Assembly (NCBI GenBank): GCA_965178125.1
Contig: OZ237760.1
Span: 124,001-188,000, forward strand
Reading direction: 5' to 3'
Source: Bilabrum cf. latius
Taxonomy: Eukaryota > Bigyra: Bicosoecida > Bigyra > Bicosoecida
Length of the DNA: 64,000 nt
Part shown: one piece after another, positions 12,445 to 23,772 of the stretch
Layout of the letters: each line of letters opens with the position of its first letter
How positions within the stretch are numbered: position 1 is the first letter of the stretch
Program-made: the position numbers and the translations under genes
Notes under the pieces: model-generated
Database searches by the model: none
Told to the model about the DNA's origin: nothing
Seen by the model: only the letters and a program-made list of their open reading frames with translations

Positions 12445-14526
12445 ATGACAAGCAATCGTGCTATGCCAAGTAGGCCAGTCCCGTGCAGCTTCTGGGCCGC
12501 CGTCTCCATTGCATGCCTTGGCGGCATGCTATTTGGCTACGATACTGGCGTTATGTCCGGTGCTCTGGTTAGGGTAGCCGATGACCTTGAGTTGGGCACA
12601 TGGGCTCAGTCCATAGCGGTGGCGGTCGCGGTCGGCACTGCCTTGCCTGGCTCGTTGGTCGCTGGGTGGCTGGCAAACTCCAACGGTAGGCGGGCTGCGA
12701 TCGTCGCCGCTTGCATCGCCTTCATCGGTGGATCCACGCTGCAAGCTCTTGCTAGAAGTATTGGCGTCCTGATCGCAGGTCGGGCTCTGGTCGGCGTCGG
12801 TGTCGGCGCGACCGCCGCCGTCACCCCGCTCTACCTTGCAGAGATTTCTCCGCCGGCCACTCGCGGCGCGGTGGTCACGACCAACTCAATCGCAATCACA
12901 GGAGGATAGCTAATCGCGACGATTGTAGATGCTGCGCTTGCGGATGTCCCCAGCGGCTGGCGTTGGATGCTCGGTTTGGGAGCCGTTCCTGCCGCCGTGC
13001 AATTGCTCGGTCTGGCCCTGCTCGGTCTGCCCGAGTCCCCCACTTGGCTGCGGCTGCGTGGCCGCGACAAGGATGCAGATGACGCGCTTCGTTGGTTTCT
13101 TGGAGACAGCATCGATGCTGCGCCCCTTCCTCCGCCACTGCCACTGGCTGCATCGAGCACCACTGGCACTCAGGCTGGCAGTGGCAGAGGCGGCAGCTGC
13201 TTCAAGATGCAGGGACCGGCCGTGGTCGTCGCGGCCGTGTCCATGGCGCGCGTGCGGGCCAATCCGAGGGAAGGATCAAGCGGTGGTGTCGGCATGGGCC
13301 TAGACAATGGACACGAAGGATCTCTGCAGATGACAGGCCCGAGGACTGGCAGTGGCAGGGGCAGTGGCAGCCAGCCGCAGCACGAGACCCAGGTCGAATC
13401 GAGTGGGGGGGAGAGGGAGAGGGAGAGGGAGAGGCAATGGTCTGCCGCCAGCGCCGCATCAGGTGCATCGCACGGTGCTGCACCTTCCGGAGACAACAAC
13501 ACCCCTCTACTCACCGGGGCCGCCGCCCCAGATGACGATGAACAGGAACATGAACAGGACGATGACTAGGACGGCCCCGCCCGCCCTCGCCCGCGCACCC
13601 GCCTGGGGCTGGGCCAAGGCATGGGGGTGGGCGTGGGCGTCGATGGACCCAAAGGAGCCTTGGGTCGCCGCGGTGCTCTAGCGTCGCCGCGAGGCTGCGG
13701 ACAGTACTCTTCGCTTGCTCGGGTCGCTTGCGGGTGCGAGGTGGAGGATCAGTGTGACGAGCGCGACAGGGGAGCGCTGTCGCGGGAGGCGGCCGGCACC
13801 CCGCTGTCCCGCAGGGTGTGGCTTGCCGTGGGCCTGCAGGCAGTGCAGCAGCTGGCGGGCATTAACACGGTCATGTACTTCGCGGGGAAGATCTTCCAGA
13901 GGGCTGGATTCGGAGCGGGAAATGCCGTGCGGCTGACTGCGGCCGCTGGGGGCGCCAACTTTGTGGGCACTCTGCTGGGAGTGGCGCTGGTGGACAGGGT
14001 GGGCCGTCGGCCGCTGCTGATGTGTTCCCTGGGGGGAGTGACGTTGTGCTTGCTGTGCCTGGCTGGGATGCTGTGGGCCGGGGGCGGCGGTGCAAGCGGC
14101 GATGGGGGTGGGCAGAGTGGCAGCGAGGGTGGGCAAACCTGGCTGGCCCCCTCGGTGCTGGCAGCAGTGGTGGGGTACCTGCTGGCCTTTGCACCGGGGC
14201 TGGGGGCGCTCCCGTGGACCATCTAGTCAGAGATGTTCCGCGGGCGGCGCCGCGCATCCGCGGTCGCGGTTGCAACCGCGACCAACTGGGGCTGCAACTT
14301 TGTGGTGAGCATGACGTTCCTGCCGCTGGCTCGGGCGCTCGACGGCTGGGGCGCCTTCGCGATGTATGCTGCATTTGCCGGACTTGGGGGGTTGATGTTC
14401 TGGGTGTATCTCCCGGAGACTGGCGGTGCTCCTGGGAGAAAATGCTCAGATGTCTCGAGTGCTAAAAGTCAGGTGCAGGGGCAAACCTGGTCGGGAGAAG
14501 ACGAAGTGATCATTGGCATGCATTGA
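12445..14526 (+). CDS. MFS inositol/sugar transporter
   Basis: A plasma-membrane (or vacuolar) 12-TM major-facilitator sugar transporter, 693 residues, most like the proton-coupled myo-inositol group. Seen: GYDTGVMSGAL in TM1, NGRR in loop 2-3, ITGGQLIATIV in TM5, PESPTWLRLRGR after TM6, GLQAVQQLAGINTVMYF in TM7, DRVGRRPLL, PWTIQSEMF in TM10, ATNWGCNF, and PETGG after TM12. Three in-frame TAGs are read as Gln: residue 155 (the Q of GGQ, strongly conserved in this family), about residue 375 in the central loop, and residue 594 before SEMF. The cytoplasmic loop between TM6 and TM7 is expanded by over 200 residues of Gly/Ser/Glu-rich sequence. Start: ATG at 12445; the frame remains open upstream without another ATG nearby. 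Stop: TGA. Substrate is inferred from family only. Confidence 0.88.
13411..13434 (+). repeat. (GAGAGG)4 hexamer repeat inside the transporter
   Basis: Four exact hexamer copies coding alternating Glu-Arg in the enlarged central loop of the transporter. Confidence 0.9.
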
Positions 14527-14681
14527 AAATAGGATGCGATCGCATGTTTCCTTTTAACAGGGCAGCTGAAAACTGAAAGAGAGACTTGAAGCCAGGCACT
14601 CCTTGCGACCGATCCGTGCGGCCGCCTGCCTCCCTGATCTCACCTGGGTTCTGGTAAGGTGCCGTGCTGTCCTTCCTTCTG

Positions 14682-14972
14682 ATGCCCCTGTTGATCGTGC
14701 TGCTGGCCGAAGCAGCACCGCAAGGTGACATTTACGTGCTCCTGAGCAATGTGCTGCGCAAGACCGACCTTGCGGAGCAGCTTAGGCACCCAGCGGCATC
14801 GGAGCAGGTTCAAGACGATGACCTTGGGGGGCAGGCATGCGACGCTAGTCGGGCGGTGGCCGGCTGGTACTACAGGGAGGGCAAGGCTAGGCACTGGCAG
14901 TGCAAGGTGCAGGGCACTGTGCAACACGTGCGGGTTGGTCACCTGGTAAATTCTGCGCTAGATGACGAGTGA
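14682..14972 (+). CDS. small hypothetical protein, possibly secreted (exon A)
   Basis: Unrecognised ORF of 96 residues from ATG 14682 to TGA 14970-14972. Codon third positions are GC-rich like those of the real genes, which argues that it is coding. The N-terminus (MPLLIVLLAEAAPQG) is short and hydrophobic and could be a weak signal peptide. The next ORF (15069-15344) is in the same frame. A GTAAAT donor-like site at 14946 and AG sites at 14978 or 15005 would join them in frame, but the implied introns (33 or 60 nt) are shorter than any other seen here (88-265). So this could be one gene or two. A function cannot be assigned. Confidence 0.4.
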   Translation: MPLLIVLLAEAAPQGDIYVLLSNVLRKTDLAEQLRHPAASEQVQDDDLGGQACDASRAVAGWYYREGKARHWQCKVQGTVQHVRVGHLVNSALDDE

Positions 14973-15068
14973 TCGCAGTTGTCCAGGCCATGCACTGACA
15001 ACCAGCCACATCTCAGCGCTCACAACCCAGGACAGCACCCGGCCACAGCACCCTCCACAGCGGACACC

Positions 15069-15344
15069 ATGATCGAGATTAATGGCACCATCGACCCATC
15101 CAGCATCGGCACCTACAATCCAGTGAGCAAGGTCCTGACGCTCAGCGACCACGTGCGGATTACGGGCGCGTACTCCTTCTCCAAGCAGGTGGACAAAATC
15201 ATCCCGGCCTCATCAACACTGGACATGCATGTTACCAACGCTACCTTGTACAACGTGGGCGACGCTTCGCATCATTGGAGGAAGATATATGCACATGGCT
15301 CAGTGACTGTATCCGGCGACGTTTTTGGCAACATGGTACTCTGA
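15069..15344 (+). CDS. small hypothetical protein (exon B)
   Basis: Unrecognised ORF of 91 residues from ATG 15069 to TGA 15342-15344, with GC-rich third positions. Polar and beta-rich in appearance (YNPVSKVLTLSDHVRITGAYSF, HWRKIYAHGSVTVSGDVFG); no membrane segment. The frame is open upstream to 14973, so the true start may be a splice acceptor joining it to the preceding ORF. No family recognised. Confidence 0.4.
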   Translation: MIEINGTIDPSSIGTYNPVSKVLTLSDHVRITGAYSFSKQVDKIIPASSTLDMHVTNATLYNVGDASHHWRKIYAHGSVTVSGDVFGNMVL

Positions 15345-16089
15345 AGCTTCGCACCGGGAGCGGCAGACCTGTGTGCACATGGTCAAGCAGTCCTAGTGAC
15401 GCTTGCTTCCTGTTCCGGGAGCGTGTCCGATGAGATCGCCTGATGCATATAGCATGATACTGTTCATGGACGCGGCGGTCGGTGCAAGACTTTGTCGCGG
15501 TCCTTGGCAGCAACACAGCGTGCAGTTGCAGTTGGGCTCGTGGGCAAACCAAGCTCTATTCAATGGGAGCCTACTTGTATGCTGAGCGCTGTATGCTAGT
15601 TTTTGCAAGTTACATTTTTTGATTTGTACATCTACGCCACACACATTCACGAAAGTGAAGCAAGAAATGACACGCACCTGCTGGCCGAGAAGCCCATGAG
15701 AGCACTTCGATTGACCTCACTGTGCTGCTGCTAGCTAGTAGTGGCACCGGTGTACTACACCCATACCCCTTTGGCGCTCCACTGTGTATCTGTACACCAG
15801 GTGATCGTTGTTGCCAAACTCAGCTTGCATCGATTTGGCCACGATGCCAGTGAGAGCCCGGCAACGCTCCAACGCAACCGTCCTTTCCAGGCTTCAACTA
15901 GCTGCCGACCGATACTATGTATATCTCCTCCCACACCCAGGGCCCGCATCGTGCATCTCTGCAAGTGGCACACCGCAAGTGGCACACCGGGATCACATGC
16001 TTGCTGTGCAAGCTGCGACGATGAGATACGCAGCCGGCAGGCTGCCCCACACTTCCACATACCATTTCTGTACCACTTACACCGACAGA
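15345..16089. other. intergenic stretch with no supported gene
   Basis: 745 bp between the small plus-strand ORF and the 3' end of CIAO2B. Base composition is more even than in the genes. Short ORFs on both strands show no family likeness and no GC-rich third-position bias that I could see. It probably holds 3' UTRs. The only structure noticed is a 14-bp tandem duplication at 15961. Confidence 0.5.
15961..15988 (+). repeat. 14-bp perfect tandem duplication
   Basis: The unit GCAAGTGGCACACC occurs twice in direct succession. Confidence 0.9.
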
Positions 16090-16910
16090 TCATAGGAGGC
16101 TCTCCCCGTCCCCCGCGAGTAGCTTGCCCAGCGCAGACCCCTCTCCGTCGATGGGCCTGTCCGTGCCGCCGATACACCGTTCCACCACTGACATGAGCTG
16201 GTCGTTCTCCAGCGCGGCAGCAACCCTTTCTTTATCATTCAACTGTTTGTTAATGTCTTTCTCAGACGCATGGGAACCTGGGTATATGCTGACCTTTGTC
16301 TTGAACCGCGGAGGCAAGCAGCGCAGCAACTTCACCCGAATGCAGAGACCAATCAAAGTTGCCATGCTGCAGTGCGGAATCGTCGGGGTGAACTCGATGG
16401 TAGCACGCCCCTTGTCATCATCGACGCGGATATGCTCAATCTGCGGAGCAAGACGAAGGGCAATCAGGCACGCGGCCGGGTGCATCTGGACTTGCGTGCG
16501 GCATAATCGATCGCGACAATCGCAATGCTATAGTCTCACATTGACAACGTTCAGCTATTCTAGAGTAAGGGGGTGCTCAGGGTCGTTCAGGTGTCTGATT
16601 AGTTCTGCGGTGGGAGTAGAACAGCTTGGGGAGTTGCTGCTTCTGCCTAAAGCAGGGAGCGGTTGGCATGCACGGCTACCTTCTGTGCCGAGTCTCACCA
16701 TAAACTTCGAGACCATCAATACCATCCCTGTCTTCCTTGGATTCACTCTCGTCTCGTCGTCTAGTCTGCACGATCAAGAATGAGACCACCACGCGGAAGC
16801 GCCATCAACCAGAGGAACGCGTCTCTAATGATCCGCAGTGCTGTCGTGGCAGTGCTCACCTTGGCAATAGCGTGTACAACAGGGTTAGAATTCGTGGTTG
16901 CTTCTGCCAT
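16090..16910 (-). CDS. CIAO2B: CIAO2B / MIP18-family Fe-S assembly protein
   Basis: A small CIA-complex subunit (MIP18, FAM96B, plant AE7) that binds MMS19 and CIAO1 and targets cytosolic and nuclear Fe-S proteins. Four exons: 16910-16860, 16765-16699, 16604-16540 and 16440-16090, all GT-AG and phase-consistent, giving 177 residues. Introns are 94, 94 and 99 nt. Order of blocks: MAEATTNSNPVV, an acidic region ending GIDGLEVYELIRHLNDPEHPLTLE, then FTPTIPHCSMATLIGL with the reactive-site Cys, and NKQLNDKERVAAALEN. TAG at 16557-16555 falls in LTLE-Q-LNVV; plant homologues have Gln there and animals Glu. Ends with TGA 16092-16090. The C-terminus carries ~25 residues beyond the usual family end. 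IFT57 ends 184 bp upstream on the same strand. Confidence 0.93.
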
Positions 16911-17093
16911 GACGACTTTCAGGGACCACTGGTCAGATTATGGTTTCAGGCGCCCGTCACCTCGCGACGTGCTTGAACCAGGTGTGTGACGACGAGCGGC
17001 GCTGCTGGCCCAGACTGCGGGGAAACATATCAGACCATGCATTCGAATCACAAAGCCATCATCAGGAGCCCCAGCACTAACAGGAACCGATGG

Positions 17094-18712
17094 TCACCGC
17101 CCTCCCCTCCCTCTACCCCCCCCAACCGGAGACCCCAGATTGCTCGTAGACCCGTCCAAGAAATCGTCGTCCCCACTCAGCTCGAACCCGGCATCATCCT
17201 CGTCATCCTCCTCCCCGTCTCCGCCGCCCTTTCCCTTCCTCCTGGCCCCGTCCGCCCCGCCCCCCTGCTCGCCCCCTTGCCCCCCACCGGCCGCTTGCCT
17301 CTGCCTCATCATGTGCGACTGCATGATGGTGTGCGAAGCCACCCCGATCCTCACGTCGATCCCACGCATCTCGTGCCTCAGCGCCGCCAGCGCCTTCTTG
17401 ATCCTCACCAGCGGGGTCGTGTCCGTCATGCTTGTTCCCCGCTCCTCCATCCTCGCCCTCGCTTCCTCCAGCGCGTCCGACACGCTCGCCTGCGTGTTGC
17501 TGGCATCCGACAGTTCCTTCTGCAGCTGTTCCCGGAGGGACACCGAGTCGTCCACGGAGGCCTGGGCCCCCCTAAACTCATCCGACAGGTATGAAAACGC
17601 GCTGTTGATGAACTTTTCCCTGGAGCCCACCCTCTCCGTGAGGCCAGCCAGGTCCGCTTCGATCTTCTCCAGGGCTCGAGAGGTGTCCCCAATCTCCGCA
17701 TCCAGCTTGGCGGTGTTGGCCCCCGTGGTGCTCAGCTGCGCCCTCCACTCCCCCGCCCCCCCCTTGCTGCCCTCCGCCCTCAGGTGCCGAGACAGCCGCT
17801 CCACCTCGGCCCGCCACTCGAGGGCGTCCACCCCGCTCTCCGCCAGACCCAGGTCGTCCTCGCCTACCATGCCTACCGCGCCACCGCCAGCGCCAGTGCC
17901 ACCACTGCTACCGTCTGCAGTCGTCACACCGCCTTCGGTGAAGAGCGCCTCCTCACCGCCCCCTCCCGAGCCGCCCCCCCCGGGCATGCCGTTGGCCCCC
18001 GCCTCCTCCTCAATCTCGTCCTCGTCCTCCTCGCCGCCGCCCTCCTCGCCCTCACCACCGAGTCCTTCCTCCAGGGGATCGTCGCTGGGATACACCGGCT
18101 TGTACCAATTGAAGCCCCGCGCCCTCAGGGCGAGGTCGGACAGGAAATTAAGCGCCCTGCACGCGGGCTCTCCGTGGGGCTATCTCAGTCGGGTGGGTGG
18201 GAAGTCCGCCTCAAATCCAGCAGCGCTAAGCTCTCGCATTAATTTATTTGCGCTTGTAGTAGGATTATCCAGTGCGTCTACCTCGAAATCCCGCCCGGCC
18301 GCTTGCGCAAGATAGGCAGCCACGGTAATAAAGTGCTAGAACTGGACAGGAACGTTCTGTGCCTGTACCGCAAAGTAGCCAGGGGCAAATGGTTGCAAAT
18401 CGTGCTTCGCACAAAGCTCCTATTCGTAATTTAATATGGTAAGTTTGCTGAGCAAGCCATCCATTAATTCGAGGCTCTGATCCTGCGCGAAGGAAGACCG
18501 GCAGGGCGTGTACACCGTCAATTTGCATGAGGGGATATCACCGGTACATAGTTTTCAATACGCATCGTTGGCATACAGCAGTCTACAGTGCATGACAGCC
18601 TGTTCAACCAAGATTATTGACTGCGTGCTTCTGGTTTGTACGATCTCACTGATGGCGAAGCAAATGATCGCTTCGCATCGTCGCCGGCTGCTCCGCTTGC
18701 TTCAGTGGCCAT
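17094..18712 (-). CDS. IFT57: intraflagellar transport protein IFT57
   Basis: An IFT-B complex coiled-coil protein needed to build flagella. Exon 2 is 18482-17094. Exon 1, 18712-18650 (21 codons from ATG), is joined by a 167-nt GTGAGA...GCAG intron in phase 0; it has little conservation and is less certain. Total 483 residues. The N-terminal calponin-like part is clear: LELMDGLLSKLTILNYEQEL, FQHFITVAAYLAQAAGRDF, LMRELSAAGFEADFPPTRL, RARGFNWYKPVYP. An acidic/Gly spacer follows, then the coiled coil with EWRAEVERLSRHL, REKFINSAF, MEERGTSMTDTTPLVRIKKAL and DVRIGVASHTIMQS. Three TAGs are read as Gln, all in the conserved N-terminal domain (NYE-Q-EL, VQF-Q-HF, RLR-Q-PHGE). Stop TGA. The low-complexity tail after residue ~430 is additional. 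Its presence implies a ciliated life stage. Confidence 0.92.
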
Positions 18713-19032
18713 TAAATGTACACCTGATCGAAGCACGCCTGTCTAAATCAACGAGTTTACCTTTCGGCAGCAACGGCATTGTCACTGCGGAACATACTCC
18801 GATCTATTTTGCGCGCGGCGTGAGTGCCTCATTTGAGTCGTTCGTATTTCGAACTTTCGAAGCGGAGCGCTCGGCTGCTTAGTTTCGGTGGCCAGCGCCA
18901 TTGAAAGCCCCTACGCCAGCACTGTATTGCGATAGGTGGGGCTATACGTATTGCCGCACTTGGTTCAGCTGGAATCGTCGGAGCAATACGCAGGGGGAGG
19001 CTGTTTGAGGACCGACTGCGTCTTTGCGGGGC
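18713..19032. promoter_or_regulatory. divergent intergenic region, IFT57 / CXC gene
   Basis: 320 bp between divergent start codons, presumably both promoters and 5' UTRs. Composition is near-balanced. I see no nameable element. Confidence 0.35.
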
Positions 19033-22000
19033 ATGTCTCGGCTAGGCGATAGCCAGCGAAAACCATGCAACTGCAAGAGATCGCGCTGTCTCAAGCTATA
19101 CTGCGAATGTTTTGCATCTAAGCTAATGTGTATGGACGCCTGCCGCTGTCAAACATGCCAGAACTGTCCCGTGAGGCCCTGAACTGCAGCGGTAGCGGTT
19201 GACGTCGTGGATGGACTGTATCGAAAATGCGACATGACAGGAGTAACTCTTGGATGTCGCCATGCAATCGAATACCGACGTATTGTTCAATGCTCTCTGG
19301 TTGCTTGGCTTGGCCATGTGGCCACAGCATTTACGTGCACGCGCATTTGTAGGCCCCGGGTTCTCGTTTGGATTCCCATCGTTTTCGCAGCAACACTTGG
19401 AAGTGCGCGAGGCGGCGATCGCGCAGATTGAGTCAAAGAAACCCAATGCGTTTCGCTCAAAAATTGTCGCTGCGTGAGATTATGTTGTGTGCTAGACTAG
19501 GCGGTGGCGAGGCCTTGAGGGCTACCGGCACAGCTTATACTCGAGGCCCAAGCGCTCATTTTGGCGGACGTATTCGGGTCATTCGGGGTGCCAGCTATGC
19601 TATAAGTTGATATTCTAAGGCGTGAATGGTGTGCGCATGGCTGTTATACCTGGTCTGGCACTTGCTGCGCCTTGCGCCCGAGAGCCCATCATGGTACCGC
19701 TGTGCAATCATCGGCTTGCCCATTTCTGTTCTTCGCAGGGACGGGGAAAGGGTTCACGTAACAGGATGCAACTGTCGGCGAAGCCAGTGCCTCAAAAAGT
19801 ACTGCGAATGTTTCCACGCAGGCGTCCACTGCCAAGCGTACTGCTCTTGCATTGTGAGATTGGCCTAGGCTGGCGGGGGCCGCGCACGTGCGCCACCCAG
19901 AGCGAGCGCTCTCGGGGGGATGCGTGCTGGCCAAAGCCCCCCCCCCTCCCCCCGGACCGACTTCGTCTCACACCCGTATCCCTCCATATACCCCCCCATC
20001 CCTCCACCCCTCGCCTAGCCTCACGTCTTTCGCCAATCATTCCGCAGAGCTGCCGCAACACTCCAGAGCACGCTGGGATGCCCATGCCCAGCTCACAGGG
20101 TGGCAAGAAAGGCAAACCCGGAGCCAGAAAACGAAAGCGCGGCGCCGGCGGAACCGAGCTGGCGACGTCTCGCTCTGTGGACGGCTCGGGAAGGGGCCGG
20201 GGCAGGGGGGCCAGGGCCGGGCGAGGCAGGCGCGGCGCCGATTCGGGCCCCTCCCTGCAGCGATCCCGCACGGAGGGCGGTGCCCCTGGAAGCGAGCTGC
20301 CGGGCCGCCCTCGGCCACCGCGGCGGAATCGCGGCGGGAGGCGCGGCCGAAGCTCGCTCCGCTGGATCGAGGCGATGGAGCAGGACTAGGATGGCGAGGA
20401 TGAGGACGAAGACGAAGACGATGGTGATGGTCCTGAGGCCGCCCTGGTGAATCGGAGGAGGAGGGAGGGGCGGCGCCGCCGCGTGGTTCCGCCGCAGGTT
20501 CCGCTGACCCCGGAGGAGGCCGGACGCCGCGCGCTTGTTGTCCGCCGGTCTGCGCTGAGCCTCTCCGCCTTGCACAGGGCTGCCACGCTGGCACTTGCGG
20601 GGGACGGGGGAGACGGCAGCGGGGGCAGCGGCGAGCGGGGCAGGGGAAGGGCAGGGGCAGGGGTAGGGGCAGGTGGTAGCGTGCACCCCCGCAGGCGCGG
20701 AATCCCAGGCGCGGAGGGCCGGGCACGGCCTCTGCTGGGCCAGGGGGGTTCGCTGTCCCAGAGCTGGGTGATGGAGCAGCAGGCGGCAGCCATGGGCGTG
20801 GGGGCGGGTGCATTGCACGCAGGCGGTGGGGGCAGCGGGAGCGCGGCTCTGATGAGCCCGCTGGATCCAACGGGCCGGCACAGCGCCAGCGTGGCGGAGG
20901 CTGCCGGCGCGCTCGCCCTGGCCAAAGCCAGTAGGGGGCTGTCAGCCTCGCATTTGGAGGAGTCGCCCGAGGACAGGCTTGTCGGGGTCGGGGCCGGGGC
21001 CGGTGCGGGTGCCAGGGTGCACCAGGTGGGGGCCGAGGCCGGTGCCAGGGCCAGGACATCGAGGGCACTGGGGAGGGTGGCGGATGGGCTGGGGGGAGAG
21101 GGTGTGACGAGTGAGGACGGGACGGTCGGTCTTGTGCCGGTGGGGCAGCTGGAGGCTCGGTTTAGCGCGGTGGCTGGGGCGGGGGCGGGGCACGGGCACG
21201 GGCACGGCACAAGCGAAGCCTCAGGTGGCAACCGGTCCTTGTCCTCGTCTGGTGCCCCGGCCTTGTCGATGCGGTCATCCGCACCGACTGCACCGTCCTA
21301 GTCACAGCAGAAGCAGGGCCAGGGCCAGGGCCAGGGCCGGGGCCAGAACGAGAACGAGAACTAGAATGAGCCTGCACTCTAGCGCAGCGATACGGCGGCC
21401 ACTGACCCGATGCAGATGCAGATGCAGTCCGTGTCCCAGCCGCCCACTCCAGCGGAGGTGCAGAGCCAGGTGGCCACTCCAGTGCCGTTCCACACCGCCT
21501 CATCTTCATCTTCATCGCTGTCGTCATCACAGGCAGCTGCCGGTGTGCCAGACGGTGCCGCTACTCCCGTGCGCAAGCAGGCCTCCCCGCCTGCCTCTAT
21601 CTCAGGTGTGCTGGGGGCAGGAGCTGCTGGCCATGGCAACGGAAACGGGAACGGGGGTAACACGCAGTCGAGCGGATCATTTTTGGGCGGGGGCGGCAGC
21701 GGGGGCGGGGGTTGGATCTCTGGAGCTAAAATGCGATCCACAGCCTCCCCCGCTCGCCCCCCTGCCTCCGCCAGTGCTGCTGCTGCTGCTGTCACGGCCT
21801 CTGGCGCGGCAGTGTCTGCCGGCATGAGCGCTTTTTCGCCCTCTAGGGGTGGCGGTGGGAGCAGCAGCGGGGCGGTAGGTGCAATGCATGGTGGCGCGGC
21901 GTCCGGTGGCACGCTGCAACTTTCGAACGGCGGAGCATCGCAGTCCAGCTCGGCGGCGAGGGAGGAGCCGCGCGGGCGCAAGAGTGCATCGCACGGCAGT

Positions 22001-23473
22001 GCTGCGCAGGACAGGGAGGTGCTTCTGGCGATTGCCGGCGCGCTTGCTTGCCTTGGTGACGGCGAGGAGGAGGAGGAGAAGGAGGATGAGGGAAAGGGAG
22101 GCTCTGCACAGGGCACACGCGTCCAGGGCTCTGCTTACGGTGGACAGGGTGGCCAAACAGGGAGCAGTCAAAGCGAAGGGGGCTCCGGACCCCCTACTGG
22201 TACAGGGTCCGCCTCGCAAGCAAGCAACGGTGGCCGGGGCCCTTTCGTGGCCGTCGTGTCTGCAGCAACCGTGCGGAAGAACGCGTACCCCAGCCCGGGC
22301 ATCGCGGGCAGCGATGGTGTGACGAGTGCGACGAGCGGCGCGATGTCCGGCATGGAGGCAGCAGGGTCAGGGGCAGGGGCTGCAGCTGCAGGTGCTGGCC
22401 GGTCCCAGCCTGGGACTCCGATCCGGGCCGTGGTTGGGGGCAGCCTCGCGACCACGGGCCGCACTGTACCAGGGAACAGCAGCAGGGGGGGGATGGGCAA
22501 GGCAAGCACCGCTGTCACAGGGTCAGGCACGTCTTCAAGCGGCGCCGCGGCTGGGACCACGACAGTATCTGCTCTCGCGCCGGCCCCGGCCCCAGCCGAC
22601 CCCGTGGCCATGGCCGCCGCGGCGGCCGCGGCGGACGCCGTCTCTCGATCGGGATCTTCATCTTCAGTTATGGAGAGGTCCTCTTCGCTGCCTGGGAGCG
22701 CCGTGGCCGCCGGTGCGTCTCACCCTTCCGGCTCCGGATCGGTGTATGGTGCGGCCGCCGGACGGAGTCGAGAAGCTGGTTCTGGTTCTGGGTCTGGTTC
22801 TGGGTCTGGGTAGGTGCAAGTGGGTCAGACTAGGATCACGCCTCCGTCCCCCGGACCACTCGTCACGCCTGGGCCGCCTTCACCGGGCAAACGGCAGCTG
22901 CAGCAGCCACAAAGGTAGCAAGGATAGCAGCTGGGTGCGCAGTCAGGACAGCAGCAGGCACAGATGCAGGCACAGTCCCGCAAGAGGCCCAGACCCGATG
23001 CCTCTGGTGAGGCTGGTGGTGCGACGAGCGCCAGCACGAGTGCGCTGTCCCAGCTGGTGAGCCCGGGGACTGCCCAAGTGGCGGTTGCGCTCGCTGGCAT
23101 GGGCTTGGGCGCGGGCGCGGGGGAGCCAGAGGCGAAGCGGGCCAGAACTATGCAGGATTCCAGCGGTGGGGGCTCTCGTCAGGCTGGGGCTGGAGCTGGA
23201 GCTGGAGCTGGGGCTGGGGCTGGGGTTGGGGTGGGGGGGCGGCGCTCCCTGGCCCACTCTCCGGTCGGGAGAGGAACGGCTTTGCGGGCGAGCATGCCTG
23301 GCGGGGCAGTTGGCGGTGCGGCTGGATAGCAGGCGGAAACAGCAAGCAAGCCGATCGTCCCCGGAATCGCGTCTGGCTCGGGTGAGCTCGGTGTAAGCCC
23401 TTCCAGCCTGGAGCGCGCGTCTCAAAACGGCGCGGCGGCCCATAGCGCTGCCAGTCATGGCGCGCAATCTTGA
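19033..23473 (+). CDS. tesmin/TSO1-like CXC (LIN54-type) DNA-binding protein
   Basis: A nuclear DNA-binding protein of the CXC/CRC family; LIN54 members recognise CHR promoter elements as part of DREAM/MuvB cell-cycle complexes. Four exons: 19033-19170, 19391-19473, 19739-19853 and 20048-23473; introns 220, 265 and 194 nt, phases matching; 1,253 residues. The first CXC motif is [18 protein letters not shown] in exon 1. The linker with the RNPxAF-like element ([12 protein letters not shown]) is exon 2. The second CXC motif ([17 protein letters not shown]) is exon 3, completed by SCRN at the start of exon 4. The remaining ~1,130 residues are Gly/Ser/Ala/Gln-rich and probably disordered, with a KRPRPD-type basic patch near 22980. 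Eight TAGs lie in exon 4, several inside Gln-rich runs such as QQPQRQQGQQ and ENENQNEP. Stop TGA 23471-23473. The CXC core sits at the extreme N-terminus. Confidence 0.88.
21101..21113 (+). repeat. recurrent 13-mer GGTGTGACGAGTG, copy 3
   Basis: Exact copy, sense strand of the CXC gene, coding GVTS (GEGVTSEDG). Confidence 0.8.
22316..22328 (+). repeat. recurrent 13-mer GGTGTGACGAGTG, copy 4
   Basis: Exact copy, sense strand of the CXC gene, coding GVTS (DGVTSATSG). Confidence 0.8.
22778..22810 (+). repeat. GGTTCT/GGGTCT microrepeat coding Gly-Ser
   Basis: Imperfect hexamer array encoding alternating Ser-Gly just before an in-frame TAG in the CXC protein. Confidence 0.8.
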
Positions 23474-23772
23474 GCTCGTGTGTTTCAGTCAAACGCCGCA
23501 GACTGAAGCACAGCACATTTATTTCCATTAACCATTTCCATTAACCTTAACCACTGTCTTATAAATCTGCACGGATTTGACTCAACTTTCCTTTTTAGGT
23601 ATCAATCGATTAAAATCGATGCCTCGCTGGCGACCCCCTCTCATCCATCATACTCCCCGTCTTCGTCTTGACGAGAGGAAGCGCTGCAAGGCGGTAATTC
23701 CTTCAACCTCTCTGCAATTATTGCCGCCCTCACATGCGAGGACAGCTCACCGGTCGTTTCGAGCCGGCGGTC
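23474..23772. other. convergent 3' region, CXC gene / GDH
   Basis: 299 bp between two converging stop codons. It is AT-rich, with short CATTAACC repeats near 23525-23550. It should hold both 3' UTRs. No AATAAA recognised on either strand. Confidence 0.4.

Noticed and set aside
15755-16177. Minus-strand ORF downstream of CIAO2B and overlapping plus-strand ORFs
   Set aside because: No family likeness, no coding-like third positions and overlap with the CIAO2B end; more likely UTR.
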